DNA of 64,000 nt from Pseudoalteromonas aurantia (GCF_005886875.1 NZ_PNBY01000062.1:21496-85495), one strand, 5' to 3'. Counted from the stretch's first letter, positions 28,234-37,259 are shown. Notes: generated from the sequence alone by a model not told the origin. Program-made: numbers and translations.

Positions 28234-31077
28234 TTAAAACTCTTTAAACCATGATAGTGTGTAATAACGGCCTCTGGGGTTTGGTCCGCGATCATATCCT
28301 CTTGCAACATCTAAAAATGGGGGAGTTTCACCAAAAGGGTTTTGAATTGTTAAATTAAAACGGCCGTATTCATCTAGATCGTATCCTACATTGAACGTTT
28401 TTAAATCATAAGAGGGTGACCAGTCCTGTGCATACTCCCTTTCAACTCTATATTTATCTTTTTCTGGTACGTCTGTTAAATCTAGCTCAATATCATCATA
28501 TGAGTTGAAGGCCTCACTGCCATAAGCGACAGTAAATGAAGACGTCCATTTGTCTTTCTTCCAATGAATACCAAAGGATTGTTTGGTTTCTAAGTTGTTA
28601 TATCGGCCTATAGAGGGTGTCCATTCTTCATCACCTAAATATTGATCTTCACCTAGTGTTATTTCTGCCAAAGAATAGGTGACCCTAAACTTACCAATTG
28701 ATGTTTCAGGAAACGCATAATCTAAATCTAAGTCGTAGCCTTGAGTACGAGTTTTACCAATGTTAATAATTATACTTTTATAATATTCAAGTACATGTGT
28801 TTCTGGATTACGTTGAATAAGATCGCCAAATAACTCACCATTTGTGCGTGCATTTTCGCGTAGCATCACTCGAGTTAAACGCTCTGGTGCATTTTCAATA
28901 TCCACTTTCCAAAAATCTAAAGTTGCGGTCAGACCGGCTATGTAATCAGGTGTCCATACAAAACCCAAGTTACGAGATGTAGAAGTCTCGGGGTTTAAGT
29001 TTTCATTACCACCCATTTCAAACCCCCATTCATATGGGGCTGCCTCGGCTACTTTTCCACCAAAGCTTTGACACAAGGGGAGATCTTCCCACCCATTTTT
29101 ACTGCAAGGATCAGAGGAGTTTGAATACCACCTGTCAGTAAATACCTCTCGACCACGATATAAGTCAAATAAAGTCGGTGCCCTAAAGCCCTCTGAATAG
29201 TTTGCTCTTACTAAAAGTTCCTCAACAGGTTTCCAATACACATTAAACGAAGGGGTGCTTGATGAGCCAGAGTCACTGTAGCTCGAATAACGCATTGCCA
29301 CATCTAAAGTGAGATACTCAGCCAGAAAAGCATCGTTTAAGATCGGAAAGCTGGCTTCAAAATATGCCTCTTTAATTTTACGTTTGGGTGGCAGGTTACT
29401 GTCTTCTTGACCTAAGTTTCCGACCAATTTGTATTGGCCTCTTACCTTATCAAATTCATTGCTGGCTTCTTCGGTTCTGTATTCTGCCCCAATAGCTACC
29501 TGGATTGTACCTGCAGGTAACTCATACACTTCTCCAACAGCACTTAAGTTAAATGTGTTCGTGATAGCTTCATGCTCAGTCCAAATACCATCAATCATAA
29601 TATTTTCAGGTAATTGACTGTTTAGATCTTCAATGTCTAGAAAGGGATTTAGCTCAGTACAATTATCTGCTGCTAAGCATGCTTCAGGGCCGCCGAAGCT
29701 ATTTTGTAATAATGTTCTGTTAAGTGCTGTCGGGTAATCGGTTTTTGCTTTGTAGCTACTGTGAACAAGATCTGTCGACCAAGTCCAGCTTTCTGACAGC
29801 TCACCATTTAATCCAAAGCGAACATGAAGAGGTGTCATATTGGTTGTGGTGTTGCGTTTGTTTATGTCAGTAAGACGACGGTTCATTCTGACATCACGGC
29901 CAAATGGATTATATTTATTGTCTGCACTTACAAATAAATTTGAAACAACAGCGGCGGCTTCTTGCGCATAGTTTTCTTTATTAGCATAAAGAAGTTGAAA
30001 AGTGCCCTCTAATGAATCAGAAAAGTTATAATAAGAATTGAGTAAAATACTGAACTCAGTTCTTTTTGATGCATCGAGTGTTTCACTTTGGAAGTTATAA
30101 CCATGAGCCTCTTTATATTGTTTCTCAGCTTCTGCTTGGGCGAGATCTTCTAATTGCCAGCATTTATCTCCAGCCTTGCCAGTATAGGTTGCAGAAAAGG
30201 GTGAAAAATCAGATAGACTACTGCCTTGAGTCCCGTTATTTCTGTGTAACATGTGATAAGTTGCGGTAGCTGTATCTTGATCACATTCGGCATAGGTGAA
30301 GTTACCATCAGGACTATAGATACTATTCCAATTTGTTCCTTCAAACCCCCCCCGCATTTTTTGATCGCGGCGATCCGGGTCGTAAAAGCTTCGATTCCCC
30401 CGATTAAATGTACCTATCTTTTTTGCTTCAGCACCAATTGTGAATCCACTGTTATTAAAGCTTTTACCACCAACAAAACTAAATGTATGAGTTGGCGCAT
30501 CGTTGTATTCACTTATTCCCGTTGAGGCATTGACTTTAATACCGTCAAAGTCTTTTAACAATTGATAGTTAATAACTCCTGCTATTGCATCTGAGCCATA
30601 TATTGCTGAGGCTGAGCCTTTTTTTATGTCAACACGTTGCAGCATCGTAGTAGGGATAACAGAGACATCAACAGAGCCATCTGTGTCTGCCGCCATTCTG
30701 ACCCCATCCAACAGATTGAGCGTCCGTGCGTAACCTAACCCCCTTAATTGAACTTTTTGCCTGCCATCGTTGTTTCTTGCATCAGCCCCAAAGTTTTCAT
30801 CGATAGAGACTTGATGCCCATTCATTGCTGGTAATCGGGTGAAAATATCTGTAATAGAGGATAATCCACTCAAGGCAATGTCTTCACTTGAAACACTGGT
30901 AATAGGTAAAGAGGATGTAAGTTCTGGCCTACTTAAGCGAGAGCCGGTGACAGCTATTCGCTCGACTTCTTTTACATCTTTTTTATCAGTGTCATCATTT
31001 GCATAAGTATTAGCAAGTGGCATAAAAAATAATGAGGCGGATAAAGCACTCTGGATAGGTGATAATTTAAAACGCAT
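28234..31077 (-). CDS. TonB-dependent outer-membrane receptor
   Basis: A 947-residue outer-membrane transporter. A signal peptide (about residues 1-27, ending ANTYA) is followed by the plug domain (IAVTGSRLSRPELTSSLPIT, then VQLRGLGYARTLNLLDG and KGSASAIYGSDAIAGVINY) and a 22-strand barrel ending in aromatic phenylalanine. The barrel has the FRAPTLFDLYRG and NLNPETS motifs common to Alteromonadales receptors. No transport partner or enzyme lies beside it, so the substrate is unknown. It is isolated between repeat blocks and an IS remnant, inside a segment bounded by duplicated gcvP tails. Confidence 0.93.
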   Translation of the reverse strand: MRFKLSPIQSALSASLFFMPLANTYANDDTDKKDVKEVERIAVTGSRLSRPELTSSLPITSVSSEDIALSGLSSITDIFTRLPAMNGHQVSIDENFGADARNNDGRQKVQLRGLGYARTLNLLDGVRMAADTDGSVDVSVIPTTMLQRVDIKKGSASAIYGSDAIAGVINYQLLKDFDGIKVNASTGISEYNDAPTHTFSFVGGKSFNNSGFTIGAEAKKIGTFNRGNRSFYDPDRRDQKMRGGFEGTNWNSIYSPDGNFTYAECDQDTATATYHMLHRNNGTQGSSLSDFSPFSATYTGKAGDKCWQLEDLAQAEAEKQYKEAHGYNFQSETLDASKRTEFSILLNSYYNFSDSLEGTFQLLYANKENYAQEAAAVVSNLFVSADNKYNPFGRDVRMNRRLTDINKRNTTTNMTPLHVRFGLNGELSESWTWSTDLVHSSYKAKTDYPTALNRTLLQNSFGGPEACLAADNCTELNPFLDIEDLNSQLPENIMIDGIWTEHEAITNTFNLSAVGEVYELPAGTIQVAIGAEYRTEEASNEFDKVRGQYKLVGNLGQEDSNLPPKRKIKEAYFEASFPILNDAFLAEYLTLDVAMRYSSYSDSGSSSTPSFNVYWKPVEELLVRANYSEGFRAPTLFDLYRGREVFTDRWYSNSSDPCSKNGWEDLPLCQSFGGKVAEAAPYEWGFEMGGNENLNPETSTSRNLGFVWTPDYIAGLTATLDFWKVDIENAPERLTRVMLRENARTNGELFGDLIQRNPETHVLEYYKSIIINIGKTRTQGYDLDLDYAFPETSIGKFRVTYSLAEITLGEDQYLGDEEWTPSIGRYNNLETKQSFGIHWKKDKWTSSFTVAYGSEAFNSYDDIELDLTDVPEKDKYRVEREYAQDWSPSYDLKTFNVGYDLDEYGRFNLTIQNPFGETPPFLDVARGYDRGPNPRGRYYTLSWFKEF

Positions 31078-31149
31078 ATGAACCCTTTGTTATAATTGTT
31101 GTTGTGAATTTATGGGGACAAATGTAATTAAAGTTAATTTTATTAACAA

Positions 31150-31164
31150 ATGAATAATATTCAT
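31150..31164. promoter_or_regulatory. 7-1-7 inverted repeat upstream of the TonB receptor
   Basis: ATGAATA-A-TATTCAT, 73 bases before the receptor ATG. The geometry resembles a Fur-type operator, but the bases fit only loosely. Confidence 0.35.
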
Positions 31165-31265
31165 GTTGTCAAATATTATTTTTGAACTATATATTCCTAA
31201 TTGTAATAATCGGGGCAGAGTCTGTACGATCCCCACGAAATAATTATACGTTTTAATAATCATAT

Positions 31266-32016
31266 TTAACTGCCACATTTTCGAAGCTGCATAATTGCAT
31301 TTAAGCAGCTTCGCATACACAGCCTTTCGCCTCTATCTACCTCGACACGTTGACCAATAAATTGTAATGACAGTATGTTGCCTGCTTTTAAAGAGTTAGC
31401 TTGATACTGTCTATGCTTATTCTTAAGTTTAGCCGTCATGCCTAAAATCATAAGAAACCAGTGTGCTAAGGTGGTGAGCAATACAAGCAAGAATAAACGG
31501 CTTTGAACGGTTGTTTTATTGTATGTGAACCCTTGACCAAAACGCCGACTTTTCATATCTCTAAACCCTTCTTCTATCTGCATTCGTAACTGGTAAATAT
31601 TGACTTGCTTAATTGCAGAGTTACGTGAATAAGGAAGTGAGCTAGAGATAAGCCATGGATCCCTAGCAGACTTAATATGCACTTTTGCATGCTTTGATTG
31701 TTTTGGTTTTCCCGAACGATTGAGTGCTTTTCTACCTTTCGCTTTTTGCTTGTCGACAACAAGCTGGTACTTTAGGGGATTACTACGAGTAATGTAGCCA
31801 ATAAATGTTTGAGCATGTAGTGTCGCTTTTCTGTAAACGTGTGTAATACATTGCCAGTTTTCATCGTCAACAGAATAGAAATTTGGCAAACGGGTTCTAC
31901 CAACACAGTCCCAACCTTGTGCTAATACACTGCGAAACCAAGGTGTTTTAAAACTGGCATCCGTAACAATAATAGGCTGACAATCTCGCGGCAGTACTTG
32001 TGCTAATTTTTTAAGA
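31266..32016 (-). pseudogene. IS4-family transposase, N-terminal part lost
   Basis: The minus strand encodes the last 250 or so residues of a DDE transposase of the IS4 type. A DDE aspartate region is readable upstream of the first ATG (PIIVTDASFKTPWFRSVLAQ), then GWDCVGRTRLPNFY and the catalytic YREK-like region YQLRMQIEEGFRDMKSRRFG. An open frame continues beyond the first ATG (31889) to about 32016. There coding homology stops at a REP-like sequence followed by unrelated DNA, so the N-terminal third is missing. Inactive remnant. No terminal inverted repeats were identified. Confidence 0.85.
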
Positions 32017-32037
32017 AAATCAACGACACTGACCCCA
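32017..32037. repeat. REP-like sequence, copy B
   Basis: AATCAACGACACTGACCCC at the broken end of the IS4 remnant and seven bases from the gcvP tail duplicate. Confidence 0.75.
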
Positions 32038-32043
32038 TTGTTC

Positions 32044-32135
32044 GAGACTTATGCAGAGTAATTGAGTATAGGTCGGGCTAATCCCCGACTTAGATTTTTA
32101 AAAACCGCCTTAAGCCATTAAGGCGGTTTTTTATG
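32044..32135 (+). other. Duplicate of the gcvP 3' end with its own terminator
   Basis: GAG ACT TAT GCA GAG TAA TTGAG repeats the last codons and stop of gcvP (26903-26925) with one change. It is followed by a GGTCGGGCT-like spacer and then a different hairpin terminator, a 14-bp stem (AAAAACCGCCTTAA, loop GCCA) with TTTTT at 32100-32132. The rest of gcvP is absent, so this is a fragment left by duplication, recombination or insertion. Confidence 0.85.
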
Positions 32136-32439
32136 TGGGTGGGGTTTGAATATTTTTGGCTTTATCTACCTAGGTAGCAGCGATTTTATATCGCGACTTT
32201 TGAACATTTTCGTCATTCTGAACTTGTTTCAGAATCTATGTTTTGTTCACCACCTGTCTTCAATTGAACTCTTTGTCGCGTTGGCGACAGCAACCAAGGG
32301 GCGGCAAGTATTTCAATTTAGTAACGTACAAAAATTCACCCATGAAGCTTCTGCCTGTCGGCATCCATGCGTTCACTTCCTCGCGCTGCGAAATTTCGTT
32401 ATGAGATTGAAATCAGGGAATGGTTAAAATCGAAAGAGT
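32136..32439. other. Repeat-bearing spacer without a gene
   Basis: Contains the hairpin ATTCTGAACTTGTTTCAGAAT (32214-32234), related to the element at 20264, and another copy of the hairpin TTTGTCGCGTTGGCGACAG (about 32271). A 93-codon frame over it has no family features and is judged non-coding. Confidence 0.7.
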
Positions 32440-32488
32440 AAAATCAACGACTCTGACCCCATTGATTAAAATCAACGACTCTGACCCC
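32440..32488. repeat. REP-like sequences, copies C and D in tandem
   Basis: AATCAACGACTCTGACCCC at 32442 and again 28 bases later, separated by ATTGATTAA. They directly precede the truncated cassette gene. Confidence 0.85.
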
Positions 32489-32496
32489 ATTGATTA

Positions 32497-34176
32497 AAAA
32501 CGCTCAAAACAGCTGGCAAGACGGTAATGGGGGCTACATCAGCTATTAGCTCTGTTGCAGCAAATAAATTGGTGGGTAACCAAGCCAGTTTCCGCTGGGG
32601 GAATGTAGCTGCGTCGGCGTTGACTTCTGCCATTGCACCCGGAAATATGGGTGAGATTGGTAAGGGAATAGACAACCCACTCACAGGGATTGTACAATCA
32701 GGGATCCGATATGGTGCGGATAAATTGTTTGGTAATCAAGCGAGCTGGAACTTTGGTCATGTTGCAACGGATGCATTTGGCAATGCGTTGGGGAATAGTA
32801 TTGTAGGTGGAATCCAACGCTCTGAAGCTGAGAAAAATAACCGCAATCGTTATATTGAAGCGATGGGTCAAAAACTCACCGCGGATACAGCGCGTAAAAT
32901 TGACGGACAACTTGCAACAGACTTAAACAATTCGCTTAACACTACGATGCAGGGTGTTGATTCTTCAGTTGACCGTATGTTGTGGGCGATTAATCATAAT
33001 CAACAAATTGATGCCAATGAGCAATTTGCGGCCGATGAGGCGAGAAGAGCTTCGAGACAGCAAGGGGTGGTTGATAGGGCTAATGGGTTAAGTGCTTCAT
33101 TGTCGTCACAAGCAAGCGCATTAGAAAATAGGCACCGAAATCAGATCGCAGGCATTCAAGCAAGTGCAGATGCTGCTTTTGCGAAAGGTGTAGCGCGTGG
33201 TGAAGCGATGTATGCTGCGGGTGTTAGAAACCGTGAGAAGATTGGAATTGATTTACTCAAAGGTGTTGATGTTGAGGGCTACTTAGCATGGCGAGAATCT
33301 GAGGCTGTTCGTGCACAACAATGGAGAAAAGATAACCCCAATTGGTCTAGATTTGGTGACAACTTGTGGGATTTAGGCCAATCAGTTGTTAATAGCAGTA
33401 TTTCAATCTGGAATACCGCAGTTGATATGTCTAGCGCCTACAGAAGACATGATAATTACACTGACTTAACTTTCGACTTAATGAAAAGTGTAGGTAGTAT
33501 GGGCGCTGATTTAGGCAAAGTTGGTATTGACTTACTTGAGGTGGGTTTGTCAGCGACTATATTACCTATCTATCAAGAGTTAGGATATTTAGACGGTGGT
33601 GCTGTAGAGCTTGAAGCTGGAGCCTACTACACAAGCTCTTCAGGTTTAGGAACTGGGGGGGCGGCAACAATCGCTTTTAACCCAAATGGAACTGGCGGTA
33701 CTGCATTTGCACATGACATAGGATTCGAAAGTTTTGTCCGTAAGAACACATTCTCATTTGATATGTCTCTAGCAACAGGAGACCAGATGAGAGCGGAAGA
33801 TTTTCTAAATGGTTATGTGTTAGCAGGCGGAATGAACGTTGAGATACCAGCTGCTCGATCTCCATTTCTACCAAATAGTGTTGGTGTATTTAGGGGCAAG
33901 ACTTATGATCTAGATCCGCTCCAATACGGGGTTGGTAAAAATAACCCCGCGAAATTAGATTTATATGGTGTTCAAATGGCTAAAAGTTTCGATTGGCCCA
34001 GCTTTATGTCTTCTTCTAGGAAGCCTATCACAGGTATTAGAAACTATGGTGTCTCGGGGCATATTGTTAGGCAACAGTCTTCTCGAAACTCATCGTGGGA
34101 TTTAGGTAGTATGGGCGAGCTATTATATGGTTTCCAAAACATGCATTTTACCCAGTACAAATGGTTAACAAAGTAA
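32497..34176 (+). CDS. Orphan C-terminal region of a large secreted/polymorphic-toxin-like protein, N-terminus lost
   Basis: The first ATG is at 32527 (549 residues) without a good ribosome site, and the frame is open back to a stop at 32494 inside the REP-like copies, so the 5' part is missing. Residues 1-95 are glycine/alanine-rich repeats (VGNQASFRWGNVAASALTS and FGNQASWNFGHVATDAFG, then NALGNSIVGGI), the kind of segment that precedes variable C-termini in RHS- or hemagglutinin-like toxins. A coiled, charged stretch (about 100-280) and a variable C-terminal part (about 330-549) follow. I do not recognise the C-terminal domain. Toxin status is inference from the repeated junction shared with the second cassette at 34888. 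Confidence 0.6.
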   Translation, partial: KTLKTAGKTVMGATSAISSVAANKLVGNQASFRWGNVAASALTSAIAPGNMGEIGKGIDNPLTGIVQSGIRYGADKLFGNQASWNFGHVATDAFGNALGNSIVGGIQRSEAEKNNRNRYIEAMGQKLTADTARKIDGQLATDLNNSLNTTMQGVDSSVDRMLWAINHNQQIDANEQFAADEARRASRQQGVVDRANGLSASLSSQASALENRHRNQIAGIQASADAAFAKGVARGEAMYAAGVRNREKIGIDLLKGVDVEGYLAWRESEAVRAQQWRKDNPNWSRFGDNLWDLGQSVVNSSISIWNTAVDMSSAYRRHDNYTDLTFDLMKSVGSMGADLGKVGIDLLEVGLSATILPIYQELGYLDGGAVELEAGAYYTSSSGLGTGGAATIAFNPNGTGGTAFAHDIGFESFVRKNTFSFDMSLATGDQMRAEDFLNGYVLAGGMNVEIPAARSPFLPNSVGVFRGKTYDLDPLQYGVGKNNPAKLDLYGVQMAKSFDWPSFMSSSRKPITGIRNYGVSGHIVRQQSSRNSSWDLGSMGELLYGFQNMHFTQYKWLTK

Positions 34177-34200
34177 ACAAACGATAACATTAAAAGGAAA

Positions 34201-34222
34201 AGGTGGGCGTGTTTTAGCCCAC
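34201..34222 (+). terminator. Hairpin between the cassette and its downstream gene
   Basis: GGTGGGC and GCCCACC pair around an 8-base loop just before the ATG at 34231. Without a T-run; may act on translation of the next gene instead. Confidence 0.4.
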
Positions 34223-34230
34223 CAAAAACT

Positions 34231-34848
34231 ATGACAAGTTATACCACAATTTATTCACCAGCGATGACGAGTTCGCTAGATATCCATTTAGGATTAATGC
34301 ACACAAGTGTTATCAGTACTGTATTGATAGCTGCATTAGTATTTATTTTTTATAAGCATAAAAAGTATAAAAACCAACTTAAAGCTTACCACACAGTTTT
34401 ATGCATTGGCTGTATTTTTGCTTATATAACGTATCAAGCCACGACTTACAGTGATAAGTATGAGGTAAAAAAAGCCAATTATGTAAATTATGAGCATATA
34501 AATAACTTTCATAAGGTCAAAACATTTGAAGCGAAGCTTATTTCTACCGAAATATTGAGAGAAACTTGGCCGGGTAACAGGACAAATAGAGGTGAGGATG
34601 ACTTATGGACAATCCTAAAACTGAATACCAGCAAAGGGGAATTTCATATTAATAATGAAGCAGGTTGGTTGAGATCACAAGACCCTACCATGCCACTGTG
34701 CTTTAAAGGTGATTTTATAGAACTGATTACGCCTTATGAAGGCTATGATATTAAGATGAGATATTACCATTCATATTCCACCTATCACAAAACAGATAAA
34801 TCTAAGACTGTGTGTTTAGTCGACTTTAAAGTGAAAGGTAAAACTTAA
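34231..34848 (+). CDS. Small membrane protein, possible immunity partner
   Basis: A 205-residue protein with two hydrophobic segments (about 27-43, STVLIAALVFIFY, and 55-70) followed by a hydrophilic domain of 130 residues with no family I can name. A later ATG at 34261 is an alternative start. The position, 54 bases behind the orphan C-terminal cassette and on the same strand, is where an immunity gene is expected; this is inference. A hairpin (GGCTAG/CTAGCC, 34870-34890) follows. Confidence 0.6.
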   Translation: MTSYTTIYSPAMTSSLDIHLGLMHTSVISTVLIAALVFIFYKHKKYKNQLKAYHTVLCIGCIFAYITYQATTYSDKYEVKKANYVNYEHINNFHKVKTFEAKLISTEILRETWPGNRTNRGEDDLWTILKLNTSKGEFHINNEAGWLRSQDPTMPLCFKGDFIELITPYEGYDIKMRYYHSYSTYHKTDKSKTVCLVDFKVKGKT

Positions 34849-34887
34849 GGTAAACACCTAACACAATACGGCTAGTTATTTTTGCTA

Positions 34888-35274
34888 GCCGATGCCTTTG
34901 GCAATGCGTTGGGGAATTCGATTGTATCAGGGTTAAGTAAATCTCCAGATTCGGCTACACAGGGTGTCAGTCAGAAAACTAAGCAACAAATTGAACAAGC
35001 GAAAAATACAGGTCAAAGTATTGACCCAGATGTAGCACAACAATACATGCAAGAGGTTGTAGCAGCTAAGAGTAAAGGTGGTGCGGTTGACTTAACTTTA
35101 GCGAATGCTGATGGTGGTTGGACTATCAGTGGTGCTGGGTATAATGATGCTTTCGTAAGTCATAGAGCATTTGACGATTACAGTTCACTTGTATCAGCAC
35201 GAACAGGCTTAGCTGAAAACTTTGGTAGGATCAAAGGGGTCAGAGTCGTTGATTTAGGCTTCACTTGTGTTTGA
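34888..35274 (+). pseudogene. Second orphan C-terminal cassette, cut at both ends
   Basis: It begins inside the same junction as the first cassette: 27 bases at 34891-34917 match 32770-32796 with one mismatch, coding DAFGNALGNSIV. An unrelated C-terminal sequence follows (residues about 20-115). The end is not native: the last dozen residues (IKGVRVVDLGF) are translated from a REP-like sequence, so the module has lost its true terminus. No initiating signal of its own. This is the typical look of a displaced orphan module. Confidence 0.65.
35235..35256. repeat. REP-like sequence, copy E (inverted)
   Basis: GGGGTCAGAGTCGTTGATTTA, opposite in orientation to copy F, bracketing the RAYT gene on its 5' side. 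Confidence 0.85.
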
Positions 35275-35318
35275 TGGGCTACACTGATGTAACGAAAAAC
35301 TAATGGACTAGTTAAGTT

Positions 35319-36014
35319 ATGGCACGTCTTCCTCGATTAAATCTTCCCAATATCCCGCAGCATATTGTTCAACGCGGTAACAATCGGCAAGTGACTTTTG
35401 TTGAAGCAGATGACTATGTTGTTTATTTAGAGAAGCTGAAGAACTACGTCAAAGAGTATGAGGTTAAAGTTCATGCATATGTACTAATGACTAATCATGT
35501 TCATTTACTGGCAACACCAACCACAAGTAATGGTGTGAGCAAGCTTATACAGTCTTTAGGGCGTTATTATGTTCGCTATTTTAACCAAACTTATAAACGC
35601 ACGGGCACATTGTGGGAAGGGCGATTTAAATCAACATTAGTTGATAGTGACAATTATTTTTTAATTGTGAGCCGTTACATTGAGCTTAACCCTGTTAGAG
35701 CAGGCATGGTTCAGCACCCTGCTGAATATACTTGGTCTAGCTATCAGCATAATGCTGTAGGGAAGGTCATCGAGCTTATTACTGAACATGACTTATATGC
35801 GCAGTTAGGTACTAGACCAGAGCAGAGGCAAGCACAATACCGATCATTATTTGAAAGTCACATTGCGCCATATGCGCTTGGGGAAATAAAACAGCCACTG
35901 ATAAAATGTGGGTACTTGGCAATGATAAATTCAAACAACAAGTTGAGGAAGTGTCAGGTAGAAGAGCCTCTCCTCTTCCCAAAGGAGGAGATAGAAAATC
36001 AGAGGCATTTTTAA
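35319..36014 (+). CDS. REP-associated tyrosine transposase (RAYT)
   Basis: A 231-residue Y1 transposase of the IS200-like/TnpA-REP group, which cuts and rejoins single-stranded REP hairpins. The HUH motif is in YVLMTNHVHLL (about residue 60). The catalytic tyrosine candidates are in LGRYYVRYFNQTYKR, followed by GTLWEGRFKS and YIELNPVRAGMV, both family signatures. It is complete and flanked at 35235 and 36026 by inverted REP-like sequences, so it may be the source of the dispersed copies. Intact frame suggests it could be active. Confidence 0.92.
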   Translation: MARLPRLNLPNIPQHIVQRGNNRQVTFVEADDYVVYLEKLKNYVKEYEVKVHAYVLMTNHVHLLATPTTSNGVSKLIQSLGRYYVRYFNQTYKRTGTLWEGRFKSTLVDSDNYFLIVSRYIELNPVRAGMVQHPAEYTWSSYQHNAVGKVIELITEHDLYAQLGTRPEQRQAQYRSLFESHIAPYALGEIKQPLIKCGYLAMINSNNKLRKCQVEEPLLFPKEEIENQRHF

Positions 36015-36025
36015 AGTCAAAAGAG

Positions 36026-36045
36026 AAAAATCAACGACTCTGACA
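36026..36045. repeat. REP-like sequence, copy F
   Basis: AAAAATCAACGACTCTGACA, 3' flank of the RAYT gene, inverted with respect to copy E. Confidence 0.8.
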
Positions 36046-36060
36046 CATAAATATATTCAT

Positions 36061-36090
36061 ATCAAAAAGCGCCTAAAAAGGCGCTTTGAT
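36061..36090. terminator. Bidirectional hairpin terminator
   Basis: AAAGCGCC and GGCGCTTT around TAAAAA, extended by ATCAA/TTGAT. It lies four bases beyond the minus-strand micropeptide stop and downstream of RAYT. Confidence 0.7.
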
Positions 36091-36094
36091 ATGA

Positions 36095-36223
36095 TTAACC
36101 CCCGGTACTATAAATTGGTAAAGGGGGAGATGGTAATGCCTGTTGACGAATAGGGAGATCTGGCGAGCTCGAATGTCCTCCCCCATGAACTTGTTTTAAT
36201 AGGTATTCATTTAGTATTTTCAT
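36095..36223 (-). CDS. 42-residue double-glycine-leader peptide (SPDLP peptide 1)
   Basis: An ORF too short for normal gene callers. The start overlaps the last 17 bases of the membrane-protein gene in another frame, with GAGGGA eight bases ahead of the ATG. The leader MKILNEYLLKQVHGGG fits the double-glycine leader pattern (hydrophobic residues spaced before GG). The remaining part is serine/proline-rich: HSSSPDLPIRQQALPSPPLP and a final GG. The same leader and SPDLP motif occur in two more ORFs at 37361-37639, which is the main reason to believe it is a real gene. Such leaders are usually cut at GG during export by C39-peptidase ABC transporters; none is in this window. Function unknown. 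Confidence 0.7.
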   Translation of the reverse strand: MKILNEYLLKQVHGGGHSSSPDLPIRQQALPSPPLPIYSTGG

Positions 36224-36737
36224 AATTCAATTCCCTCGATTTAGCTTTTATCGTGTAAGTTAATAAACACCCCAATAGAGCTAACAGAATAAACAAAATA
36301 ATGTTGTCTCTAAAGTAGAGCTTAAAGTAAGCGTTATCGATCCAATAGTATTTGTATGCTAACACTTCAAACCAAGTAATAAGGTTTACAACAACCGCCA
36401 ATAAGAACATTAAAACAATCAAGCACTCTTGTGATGAAAGTCTTTGTTTTTCATATACTTGACGGTAAAACTCCATCCCTGTTTTGCTATAGAAGAATAA
36501 CGCTAAGTCCTTACGATAAAGGATTGGAAATATAAAAACAATATTAATAAGAGCTTCAGAAATATAGTAGTGCGTATTCCATTGAATGGTGATGGGCAAT
36601 ACAGCGATGTTAAATAAGATAACAAAAAAGTAGCACAGCAAAAACCAACGAGCAGTAGGAACTTTCCAACTAAACAGCAGCCCTAGAGCCACTATAAATG
36701 GGTGAGCATGATCTGCAATCGTATAAATATCATACAT
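36207..36737 (-). CDS. Multi-pass membrane protein of the micropeptide cassette
   Basis: A 176-residue integral membrane protein with about five hydrophobic segments (near 12-24, 31-52, 62-76, 104-125, 143-163) and a basic C-terminus. I recognise no family. Start ATG has AAGGAA nine bases ahead, inside the end of the XRE gene. Its 3' end overlaps micropeptide 1. A decayed second copy of its last codons, coding LTYTIKTKSRELNYEN, lies just before micropeptide 2 at about 37640-37700, so membrane protein and peptide were duplicated as a unit. It might export, modify or protect against the peptide; that is inference. Confidence 0.7.
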   Translation of the reverse strand: MYDIYTIADHAHPFIVALGLLFSWKVPTARWFLLCYFFVILFNIAVLPITIQWNTHYYISEALINIVFIFPILYRKDLALFFYSKTGMEFYRQVYEKQRLSSQECLIVLMFLLAVVVNLITWFEVLAYKYYWIDNAYFKLYFRDNIILFILLALLGCLLTYTIKAKSRELNYENTK

Positions 36738-36742
36738 TGGAT

Positions 36743-37027
36743 TTATTCCTTTTTTTGTTCTTCAATAGGTACATCTTCAATGTTCGAATTTTTTAAATCA
36801 AATACATTGCTCAAGTCTTTACCAAAAATTAAAAACAGCTCAAAAAGCTGAGTACAGGTCATTTCAGTTTTGCCTGATTCATAGTTACTGACACTTGCTT
36901 GATCAACACCTAACTTTTCCGCTAATTGTTTTTGAGTCAATTTTTTTTCGAGTCTCATTTGTCTGATTGAGCGTTGAACGTACAGCTTAAAATTATTCGT
37001 TTTTTTCCTTCTTGTACTTTTAATCAC
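36743..37027 (-). CDS. XRE-family helix-turn-helix regulator
   Basis: A 94-residue DNA-binding protein starting at a GTG. The HTH is TQKQLAEKLGVDQASVSNYE (about residues 35-54), followed by a short acidic tail. Basic residues at the N-terminus (RRKK). It is five bases upstream of the membrane-protein gene and presumably controls the XRE-membrane protein-peptide operon. AAGGAG lies about 14 bases before the GTG, further than optimal. Confidence 0.88.
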   Translation of the reverse strand: MIKSTRRKKTNNFKLYVQRSIRQMRLEKKLTQKQLAEKLGVDQASVSNYESGKTEMTCTQLFELFLIFGKDLSNVFDLKNSNIEDVPIEEQKKE

Positions 37028-37259
37028 ACGCTTGTACCTACTCCTTATTCCATAAGCGAAAACTATCAGCTAAGTAACTATATGGCAATCATTTGTTAAC
37101 AATCAGGGTGTAAATTGAGTATTTTATAAAGATTTTTATACAATAGAGTAATCAGACTGATCAAAGTAACCAAAGGGGGAAATAAAACAGGGTCATCAGT
37201 GACGCGCTCTTTTTTATATTTCTTTTTTACTTTCTGGTCAGTTTATTTCATAAAATCAA

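Noticed and set aside
31090..31320. 76-codon minus-strand frame upstream of the TonB receptor
   Set aside because: AT-rich, non-conserved and lies over the promoter region; judged non-coding.
32146..32427. 93-codon frame over the repeat spacer
   Set aside because: Consists of repeat hairpins and has no ribosome site or family features.
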